In this document: positions 57,901 to 64,000 of the stretch, in pieces
How the letters are laid out: every line of letters begins with the position of its first letter
Numbering within the stretch: the stretch's first letter is position 1
Assembly (NCBI GenBank): GCA_011033025.1
Contig: WFMF01000081.1
Location: 124,001 to 188,000 of the forward strand
DNA: 64,000 nt
Direction of reading: 5' to 3'
DNA from: Beroe forskalii
Taxonomy: Eukaryota > Ctenophora > Nuda > Beroida > Beroidae
Notes under the pieces: model-generated
What the model saw: the letters and a program-made list of their open reading frames with translations, nothing else
What the model was told of the DNA's origin: nothing
Databases searched by the model: none
Translations under genes and position numbers: made by a program

Positions 57901-60900
57901 TGATGTGGGAATCAATGTTAAAAGGGCCGCATTCCAGAGCCTGTAGCTGGTGCATGTTAAGTCGTAATTAATTAATCTGATGACGCGATGCGGTAATTCA
58001 ATCCTTAATCCAAACAAATTTTCGGATCAATAAACATAAATATTACGATTTTTAATTACTATCATTTTCAGTACTTAAGCCAACATTTAATAGCTAAATT
58101 ATTTTAACCTGTAATTTCAAGCTATAAACTCCCACCTGCTACGTCACAACATGTTCTTAAATGTGTCATTTTCAGCAATTCTGTCCAGATATACAAACTA
58201 AAAATATGCGGAATCTTAATGGCTCATATTATGAACGATGTTATTCCAAGCATTTGTAGAAAAACTTGAAATGATCAGTTAGTTGGCCTTTAAACTCTCT
58301 AGCTACAAAAAATCAACAATTAACCCAGTCAGCGTTCAATTTCATTGAAAAACGAACCGCATCCACCACACACAGCACACACGCGCAGTGCAGCTCTACC
58401 TCAGTGCAGCTCTACCTCACTCGTAGACAGTAATGTACTTTTTTTACAACCTCTCGGGGTTTTTCTTCATAGAAATCCATATTTTTGAAGATAGACACCT
58501 GGGACCTTCGGGAATCGATAGAGGATAAAATTCTGCAGTGTAGGTTGATCATAGATTTTCGATATCATGTTCCTGAGCTTCACAGTGAATCGCTGAACAT
58601 AGCGCTACTAGAACACCTCGTTTTCTGCTGCGAGGTGTTATTGATCATAACTTCTGACATGAAAGCCGTATTTCACTGATCTCTACACCAATGAACTCCC
58701 TGTGCTGTGCTCTATTGAATGGCAATCTTCAAGATTACTCTATCTGAAGTTTAGTCTATTCAATGGGGCAATATCTTTGCAAAATTGCTGCATTTCCCAA
58801 AACTGCGCACAAAGTACTGAATAAGTCATGCCCTCAAACAAATATCAAATCCACACCATAACACAAAGGTCAAATATACACCAAAGTAATCTATAGAGGG
58901 TCAAGAAACTTGAGTAACAGTCCGTGGTTTCTCACAGATCCTATCTCCTTTGAGATAAAACATGCAGTCAGGAAACTCCTCACGGTGCTTCTTCAGAGCT
59001 TCCACACGCTCCTTGTGAGCAGATCGCTCCTCCCTCGTCCTTTTAGGGGCAAGAAAAACAGACGAATACTTCTCATTATACACCTCTCAAGCTTGTTTTA
59101 GCGACCGTGTAAGTTTGGTTATACCCCTTCCAAGCCTGTTTTAGTGACCGTGTAAGTTTGGTTGTACCCCTCCCAAGCTTGTTTTAGCGACCGTGTAAGT
59201 TTTGTTATACGGTCTCCACTGAATTGTAGTGCAAAAAAACGTAAAATGATATTTGATTTTATAAAGGAGCACTCAAAAATCTATTTAAGCGTTGAATCCG
59301 GACGAGGCTCGTCAGACCCGAGTGGGAAGAAATAATGTTGTTTGGACAGATAATAGTCGGTCCCAACTATTTCCGGTCGGGTATAATGCGGTTCCATGAT
59401 CTCAGCTGTGACTGTATACCTACGATGATGAACTCGGCACGCCTCGTCCATTATCCAACTTACACAGTCTCGGCTGTCGCCTCGACCATGTAAGTTGCGG
59501 TATACGGTCACCACTTCGACATGTAACCGCTTAGTGTCCTTCAGTCTTCTTGCCCTGACCAGTCCTTCCTCACACAGTCCTTCCTCACCATTCTCACCTT
59601 CATAGGGCGAATGAACTCATCTCTCCGTTCACCCACTCGTTCAATCTCCGCAACGAGGTTAGGAGACACATTCAGCTCTCTGACAATCTCCTCCACCATC
59701 CCCTCGTACTCAGCGTCGTTAACATCGTCCTCCTTCAGTCCGAACAGCGTCAAGATAGAAAGCTCGGGTTTTTACTAATCGGGCTAAATAAAATCAGGCA
59801 CTTCAGTCCAGGTGACACTAAAAGCCTGCTCTGCCTCACCCCTGTAGGCTTTATGGGTGCTGCTACAGTAGGGTGCCACATGTCACCGTACAATAGACAA
59901 GGATAAGGTCCAAGGGGAAGTGTTGTTACGAGTGGATCTGTTGCAGAATTATGTGCTCAACCTCGTTCAATTTTTCATCAGTTTCTTCCTAATATGGCTA
60001 TGTAACGGCTGTGATCCGTGATAAATGAAAGCCTGTTCATTATGTAATGTCTTATTTGAGACGGTCGCAATTTGAAAAATTTTTGTTTGTTGCTGCGAAA
60101 ACCTTTTGTTTGAAAAGTTTTAATGCCTGCGCCGAGTATGGGTTTGATGCTGCTACAGTAAAGATTGAGCCCGTGATAGTCGCGTGATTAAAGCCGGACA
60201 ATAGAAAAGTGAGGATAAGGTCCAAGGAAGTGAGTTGGTTTGCATTTACTGTCATAGATGACGGGAGGCGGTGTGGATCTGTTGCAGAATTATGTGCTGA
60301 AGTTGTCGTTTCAATTTTATAAATCAGTTTTAATAAATAAAATGGCTTGTTAACAAAATATCAGTTGTTAATAAAGGTAAAATGTTGTTCAATAAGTTGT
60401 TAATAAGGCACCGTTGTTAATAAGGTACCGTTGTTAATAAAAGGTACCGTTTAATTGTAAAATTGCCGTTGTTAAAGGTACCGTTGTTAATAAAATTGCC
60501 AAATTGAAAAGGGAGGTTAAACCGCTTTTTTAAAAGGTACCCTTGTTAAAAAAATTGAAATTGATAAAAAGGTACCGCTTTAGTAAGGTCCCCTTTTAAA
60601 AATTGCCCTTTTTAATTATGTCCCGTTGTTAAAAAGGGATACCGCAAATTTAAATAAGGTCCCGCTGTTAGAAAGAAAACCCTTTTAATTTTTTAATAAA
60701 AAATTCCGGTTTTTATTAAGGATCGGGGATCGATGACACAGTAATAGCGATCGATCGATGACTGTATACCACATTTTTTTTTGGAGAAGGGGCGAGATTT
60801 TTTTGGGAAAAAGGAAGCATGCCGAGTTATACGGCCCGCTGAAATCATGGGCCCGGATTATCCCCTCGGACTGGGGGACCAAATTTTCCCCTCCGGGTTT

Positions 60901-63786
60901 GACGATTTCCCCCGGCCTCCCCTTTTTATAGATTTTAAAATGCCCTTTTGAAATAAAATTTTTATTAAAACCCATTTTCCCCCTTCAAAGGCAAAACCAA
61001 AAATGGATTTTAAATGACCAATGGTCGAGATGGGACACTGGACTTTGATAAATCAATTATTCATGAGAAATGATTTGGTCCCATTAACCACCTAACATTC
61101 CCCAGAAAACATCCATCCCACGAAACAGAAACGAGTGATCTTCATCACGGCTCGAGTGCATCCAGGAGAATCGCCAGCCTCTTACGTTTGTGAAGGTAAT
61201 GCCGTGAGAATGCATTGACACTAGTAACCATATATGTATGTATCTGGGTTGGTGGCAACATAATATGGTTTAATGCAACTCTAGAGGTTACACAGTCTGA
61301 TTTGAGGGTTTATTCTGTTAGAGTATCATCAGGCTATGATTCGTTGTGAATTTCCTGTTAAAAAAGTTAAACCTTGCACAATGCTCTCATTTGCTCTCAG
61401 TTCGACAGTTCGTCAATATCAAATGGTAAATTTTTGTTCTTCTTTACAACTTAAGACGATTTCAGGACGTAAAACAGTCCCATTTCAGGCTAAAATTCTT
61501 GATCAGTGAATTATTCTCTCGTTCATTTCAGGACTCATGGAATTTCTTCTTGAAGACACGCCAGAAGCTAAGGCTCTCCGCGACCACATAGTCTTCAAAT
61601 TCGGTAAGAAGTAGCCCTTGAGCTGTTTGTATAACCTGTGGCTGTGTTTGAAAAGCCGTTATTGACGCCATTGGTACTGATTCCAATTCCAATGAAACTC
61701 ATTGGAATATTAAAATAGCATTCAATCTGGTTGCATATAAAATCTGGTTATAAACCGGGTTGGAAAGTCAGTTATAAGTTTATAACGCGTAACAGTTCCC
61801 ATGTTGAACCCTGACGGCGTGGCCCTGGGTAACTACCGGTGTTCACTAATGGGTTTTGATCTGAATCGTCACTGGACAGATCCCTCGAGATGGGCCCATC
61901 CGACTCTGGAGGCAACCAAAGCCTTGCTACTGGAGTATAATGACAACCCAAGTGTAGACCTGGACTTCTATATCGGTTTGTAAAGTATTAGTATTGCCCT
62001 GATTTCTTACTGAAGTTCTTACTTTTGCTGCAAAATGATTGGTATAATTCTTTCGGTTGCTTTTATTATTTCTTTCAACTTCAATTATTATGTCTTTTAC
62101 TTCTATAAGTTGAAAGGACATGTGATTTCACCAACTGCAATTCACCTGTTTTCGTTTCCAGATATCCACGCCCACTCTACGCTGATGAACGGCTTCATGT
62201 ACGGCAATGTGTACGATGACAATGATAGGTTCGAGCGCCAGGCGATATTCCCCAAGCTGCTTTGCAACAACGCCGAAGACTTCTCACTGGTATGATAGAG
62301 ACCTATATTTTCCCTGAATTTCGTGCGCCATAGACTTGAATATGAAATTGGTTGTCACAAATTTCCTTTAACAAATTTCCTTTAACATCTTTTGCCGATA
62401 CTTGACTTTATAATGGTTTTCGGGAAATTTGTGTAATGCTAATAATATACCACAACACTCAACAGCGCCTTGTTTTCAGGCGTTCACTTCGTTCAATAAG
62501 GACGCTGTGAAGGCAGGTACAGGCCGGCGTTTCCTAGGTTCCTGCCTGAGTCCCCGGTCTAACTGTTACACTCTGGAGGTGTCCTTCTACAGCTACACCA
62601 ACCAGAATAGCCAGGTTTGCTGTGGTTTGTGTGAGGAGGTGGATTGGGCCTCTGACTGTTGACACATCATCCAGTCAATGAATACAAAATCCCTTTTCAT
62701 TGTGTGCTTTTTCGTGTGCTGAGTACTTTCTAGGGAGTCTGATTGTGAAAGTAAGAACGTGCTAACTTGCTCCCCCAGCTCTCCCACAATGGTATGTTTC
62801 AGGTCATCCCGTACTCTGTGGACGGGTACATAGGTTTAGGACGGAACGTGGCCCGCACTTTCCTCGACTACTACGACCTCCTGCCCATCCCTCCCCCCGT
62901 CCCGCCGTCCAGTCCACCGCCCCCCGTCAATAAGTCGAAACTCAAAGCCCAGCTCAGAGACGAAGTTCTGATGGTCCACAGGCAGCGATCCAATGCTAAC
63001 AAGTGAGTACGTGGTAGTGTGTTACTGCTAGAGTGTTACTGTTAGTGTGTTACTGTTAGTGTGTTACAGATCAGGTGGTTCTCGTGCGTCGACGTTGCGA
63101 CAGCTGCCTTAGGGAAACATCCTAGTTGCTATAATTTATAATAATGCTTTATAATAATGCTTTCTGCTTTTCTGAGTTTTAAATGGTGCTCCAAGACTCA
63201 ATAATTACGCTTACGACAGAGCTAAATCTTGCAGCTAGGAGTAGAAGGAACTGTTTGTAACTGTTTGTGAAGCGAAGTGACTTGAAATATCGTGTTGTTA
63301 AGCAAATTTTCCCTGTTTTAGAACCACCCTGAACACAGAAAATGGGAGAAGTTCGTCAGACCCTATTTACAAGCCAGCCTATGAAGCACAACTGTCTAAC
63401 AGGTAAAACGATGCTCGTTTTACTCCGAAGATAGTTCATTGAAGTTTTGATAATATAACCGTTCTTTTCCCTTGGAAATGTTTCATCCAAAACAACCACT
63501 ATAAATTCTTCGCTCTCGAGTTTGATATTTTTGACTTTTTGAAAATCCACCCACAAATTGTTTTGAGGAGCAATAGCCAAATCTCCATACGATACCTACT
63601 CAATACCCCTCTATCCTTTTTCCAAATTAACTCCAATACAATGCTTTGACAAGGTCCTTGTTGCAGCACGACGTCTTTGCAGAGCTATATCAAGCAGCTC
63701 CGTAGTAAAATGGCTCGGGAACTGACACAGAAACAGGCCCCAAGTCCCAGCAAGGAAATGATGTGCACACCCAATTCCACTGTCAG
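42959..63786 (+). CDS. AGBL4: Cytosolic carboxypeptidase 6 (AGBL4/CCP6), 3' end outside window
   Basis: CCP6 removes glutamates from polyglutamylated tubulin and other proteins. Fourteen exons join in phase: 42,959-43,121; 43,340-43,464; 43,746-43,840; 44,315-44,423; 54,330-54,437; 54,671-54,710; 61,106-61,195; 61,532-61,603; 61,796-61,975; 62,162-62,289; 62,480-62,614; 62,779-63,002; 63,322-63,402; 63,667-63,786. That gives about 556 residues so far. The N-domain has [20 protein letters not shown] and [15 protein letters not shown]. The M14 catalytic domain has zinc ligands H232 and E235 (RVHPGE) and H330 (DIHAHS), the NPDG and FDLNRHW substrate motifs and catalytic E403 (YTLEVSF). After [12 protein letters not shown] comes a proline-rich then basic C-terminal extension. 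Start: the first ATG, 26 codons before GNVSK, as in vertebrate CCP6. Introns 4 and 6 are 9.9 and 6.4 kb and hold other genes. Confidence 0.96.
43900..44197. repeat. Imperfect palindrome of AACAAGCC-type repeats, AGBL4 intron 3
   Basis: The left half is made of units such as AAGCCAAAACAAGCCGAAC and CAACCCGAATCAACCC. From about 44,046 the right half reads the complement (GGGTTGATTCGGGTTGATTC, CTTGTTTCGGCTTGTTTC). The whole intron segment can fold back on itself over about 140 bases with many mismatches. Confidence 0.75.
44984..45925. repeat. 30-bp minisatellite overlapping the channel gene's stop codon
   Basis: About thirty units of a 30-bp repeat near GGCTCAGCAGAGTATAGTCC + CTCTGAGGCA. Because 30 is a multiple of three and the unit has few stops, frames stay open on both strands. 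The plus frames read [10 protein letters not shown] or [10 protein letters not shown], and the minus frame reads [10 protein letters not shown] (358 codons, ATG at 45,948 inside the channel exon). The array lies downstream of the channel gene on its strand and within AGBL4 intron 4. Confidence 0.93.
45897..49763 (-). CDS. DEG/ENaC-family cation channel subunit
   Basis: These are trimeric, amiloride-type sodium channels gated by acid, peptides or force. Six exons join in phase: 49,763-49,565; 48,979-48,863; 48,028-47,925; 47,777-47,635; 47,248-47,128; 46,811-45,897, giving 532 aa, normal for the family. The N-terminus is charged and acidic (residues 1-60). TM1 is at about 84-103 ([18 protein letters not shown]). 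The extracellular domain shows [22 protein letters not shown] and the cysteine-rich [16 protein letters not shown]2 is at about 477-506 with the pore signature [17 protein letters not shown]. The 26-residue cytoplasmic tail ends YSTGTIFC; its last six codons and TGA already belong to the first unit of the 30-bp minisatellite. The whole gene lies antisense inside AGBL4 intron 4. I cannot assign a subfamily (ASIC, FaNaC or other). Confidence 0.94.
46932..47011 (+). pseudogene. Degenerate tRNA-like sequence in last channel intron
   Basis: The A-box-like GGTAGCGCAGTTGGATAATG and B-box-like GTGGTTCGATTCC are separated by a long, non-pairing anticodon region. Layout and wording (GCGTC.GA.TTT.TAG, GAGAGGTCA) match the relic at 22,666-22,748 on the other strand, suggesting a shared SINE or tRNA-derived repeat. 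Confidence 0.45.
48245..48820. repeat. Array of CCTATGTTAACATAGG palindromes, channel intron 2
   Basis: A 22-bp self-complementary block (GGG + CCTATGTTAACATAGG + CCC) occurs at 48,483-48,504 and 48,793-48,814. Near-copies are at 48,601-48,622 and 48,666-48,687, with half-copies near 48,257 and 48,434. Flanks after each palindrome are T-rich (CCCTTTTTA). Each block can form a stem on either strand of the nested gene pair. Confidence 0.85.
49085..49339 (+). mobile_element. Short Helitron-like element
   Basis: The 3' end has CGACCGGAGGTCG, a hairpin, then CGGGTTTTGCTAG followed by T. The left part starts ATTATGTTTGTCTGGC. CTGTCCGGTCTGACA occurs twice, at 49,104 and 49,277, in direct order. The length is about 255 bp without coding capacity. 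It lies in intron 1 of the channel gene. Confidence 0.45.
50765..50870. repeat. Long hairpin, ~52-bp arms, 2-base loop
   Basis: GTCTGCACTCTCAGATCAGC...GGAGACGTGATTT pairs with the following AAATCACGTCTCC...GCTGATCTGAGCGTGCAGAC with few mismatches. A smaller hairpin (AGACGTGATTTCAGATCACG) overlaps its left foot. It is in AGBL4 intron 4, upstream of the channel gene, with no evidence of coding. Confidence 0.85.
51165..51235. repeat. Interspersed repeat family, hairpin block only
   Basis: CATTTTTGTAAAACAAAAAG and GAAATTGGAGAGGGAG match the hairpin block of the copies at 20,520, 22,240 and 23,275. Reverse-oriented relatives of the GTGCCTTCAATTG block occur near 50,515-50,620. Confidence 0.5.
52241..52335. 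repeat. Long hairpin, ~43-bp arms
   Basis: AATCAAACACCCTAAGGATA continuing to ATCACTCG pairs with CGAGTGTGATAATTGATATA continuing to GTGTTTGATT across a 9-base loop. It is almost perfect and looks like a MITE reduced to its inverted repeats. Confidence 0.85.
52740..53160. repeat. Tandem repeat, ~125-135-bp unit
   Basis: Four diverging units contain GCGCGGCTCATATAATGACA, ACTCATGAAACCAAAACAAG, GTATACACTGATGTATCGTA and AAGTGGTCTTACTGGCACGT. The last unit is shortened. Confidence 0.85.
53285..53396. repeat. Palindrome centred on AACTGTACAGTT
   Basis: TGATAACTGTACAGTTATCA (53,340-53,359) is perfectly self-complementary. GGTGTG/CACACC and TTTTGGGGTGTGA/TCACACCCCAAAA extend the arms, with an extra copy of the GGTGTGATAACTGT block on the left arm. 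Confidence 0.8.
54948..55225. repeat. ~275-bp repeat, copy A (relative of 59,265-59,525)
   Basis: The blocks GGAGCACTCAAAAATCTA, GGACGAGGGTCGTCAGAC, GGTTCCATGATATCAGCTGT, GACTGTATACC, CCGTGTAAGTTGCGGTATAC and CACTCGACATGTAA occur in the same order as in copy B, with scattered differences. No coding role is seen. Confidence 0.8.
55803..56414 (-). CDS. Stand-alone GIY-YIG-domain protein, 203 aa
   Basis: A single uninterrupted frame runs from ATG at 56,414 to the stop at 55,803. The N-terminus is an acidic tetrapeptide repeat (SEDY/SEDH, residues 7-25). The central part fits the GIY-YIG nuclease fold: GLYVFY (68-73), [11 protein letters not shown] (85-95), ERFRDH with the candidate catalytic Arg at 99 or 101, Glu142 in KYLESVF and Asn154 in FPLN. 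The spacing (GLY, about 17, YVG, about 10, R, about 41, E, 12, N) suits the family, and all five key positions are filled. It lacks the fused RT of Penelope elements and is not like SLX1 or EndoU. It lies antisense in AGBL4 intron 6 among repeats, so it may be a TE gene or a transferred gene. Function unknown. Confidence 0.6.
   Translation of the reverse strand: MDIDDHSEDYSEDYSEDYSEDHSEDRLHSECYGPFIAYFLKKLHPSLSDKEMLSKKDIDGFKGSMAKGLYVFYMMNDTEPELKRYPIYVGVTGRSFHERFRDHAQRGVIRKVREGSYPDNVTDYKLYVWTLETTPIVAKYLESVFLMSWDFPLNIGENEEERTDLDTSPQLKPEDNKYNFDFNWDKYFEEIRNVNNQYKNEVR
56460..58890. other. AGBL4 intron 6, nothing further recognised
   Basis: Only short AT-rich sequence, a GATTGATTGATTGATT run near 57,363 and a small direct duplication (GTGCAGCTCTACCTCA at 58,388 and 58,404) are visible. 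Confidence 0.5.
58901..59083 (-). pseudogene. L1-like ORF1 fragment, C-terminal domain
   Basis: The frame reads [20 protein letters not shown] then [20 protein letters not shown]. This matches the C-terminal domain of L1-type ORF1 proteins (V.IAPDRT..ER......V.ELK). It stops at 58,901. Its upstream part continues at 59,541-59,753, interrupted by the repeat at 59,090-59,525. Confidence 0.6.
59090..59525. repeat. Repeat insertion splitting the L1-like ORF1 (copy B)
   Basis: The left part is three direct units of about 57 bp (AGCTTGTTTTAGCGACCGTG + TAAGTTTGGTTATAC). The right part, 59,265-59,525, is a diverged copy of 54,948-55,225. The insertion lies between the two halves of one ORF1, so it is younger than that LINE. 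The 77-codon frame through it is not a gene. Confidence 0.7.
59541..59753 (-). pseudogene. L1-like ORF1 fragment, RNA-recognition part
   Basis: [20 protein letters not shown] then [20 protein letters not shown] and [10 protein letters not shown] fits the ORF1 RRM core (GL.E......V.....I..I.RVG......RP..V.M). It begins abruptly at 59,753. No matching ORF2 is present in the window. Confidence 0.6.
60330..61000. repeat. Degenerate tandem repeat with probable sequence errors
   Basis: Up to 60,680 the sequence is built of units near AAGGTACCGTTGTTAATA with erratic lengths. Between 60,680 and 61,000 come alternating homopolymer runs (TTTTTTTTTT, GGGGG, CCCCC, AAAAAA). This is what a poorly polished long-read consensus over a low-complexity array looks like. 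Confidence 0.55.
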
Positions 63787-64000
63787 GTTGGTGTGAAGGA
63801 ATCAAAGGATATCTTACAGTTTCAAACTTTTACTTTCTCCGATTCTACGTTTAGGATATTCTACAGCGTATCACATAAACAATTTTATGTAGGATAATTT
63901 TAAATTATCAGATATCTCACCTTTCTGCCCCATTATCCTCATTCACTTTCACCCTCTCTCATCTTCATTCACACTCACTCACCTTCACTCACTCACCTTC

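Noticed and set aside
59281-59514. 77-aa ORF in repeat copy B
   Set aside because: The second copy at 54,948-55,225 does not preserve the frame, so it is not under coding constraint.

Overview
The window is animal (metazoan) nuclear DNA. It holds split genes with GT-AG introns, a eukaryotic tRNA gene, non-LTR and LTR retrotransposon pieces, and a DEG/ENaC-type channel gene, a family known essentially from animals. It is AT-rich, repeat-rich and gene-poor. I cannot name the phylum from sequence alone. Two short stretches (about 16,000-16,190 and 60,330-61,000) look like poor consensus sequence.

Layout. 1-10,127: no recognisable gene, but many copies of two short dispersed motifs. 10,128-11,200: two minus-strand exons of an unidentified coiled-coil protein with a tRNA-Arg(ACG) gene in the intron between them. 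11,625-12,105: minisatellite. 16,190-17,840: satellite of 50-bp units, each with a perfect CCAAT/ATTGG dyad, lying against the last visible exon of ALKBH1 (minus strand, 19,132-17,850). 20,500-23,350: interspersed repeats, a TE-derived nuclease-like fragment and a tRNA-like relic. 23,649-24,645: LTO1 (ORAOV1) homologue, minus strand. 24,702-25,363: Helitron-like element with two outward-facing ends. 25,440-29,818: an apparently intact two-ORF LINE, minus strand. 30,000-32,420: tandem and palindromic repeats. 32,462-37,310: a 4.85-kb foldback element with a perfect 9-bp target-site duplication inside a Copia RNase H coding region. 37,311-42,200: TE graveyard (Copia 3' part, Helitron-like end, broken Ig-domain membrane-protein gene, LINE fragment fused to a Ty3/gypsy integrase tail and LTR start).

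42,959-63,786 (running off the right edge) is a cytosolic carboxypeptidase 6 gene (AGBL4, plus strand), for which I reconstructed 14 exons with consistent phases. Its 9.9-kb intron 4 contains a complete antisense DEG/ENaC channel gene (49,763-45,897, six exons, 532 aa), whose stop codon lies at the edge of a 30-bp minisatellite. Its 6.4-kb intron 6 contains a stand-alone single-exon GIY-YIG-domain ORF and an L1-like ORF1 broken by a second repeat.

How the genes work together: the conserved genes are independent housekeeping or cilia-related functions. ALKBH1 is a nucleic-acid dioxygenase, LTO1 assists ABCE1 Fe-S maturation, AGBL4 deglutamylates tubulin, and the channel is a sodium/acid/peptide-gated type. 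I see no operon-like pathway linking them. The striking architecture is the antisense nesting of the channel in AGBL4 and the density of hairpins and tandem repeats.
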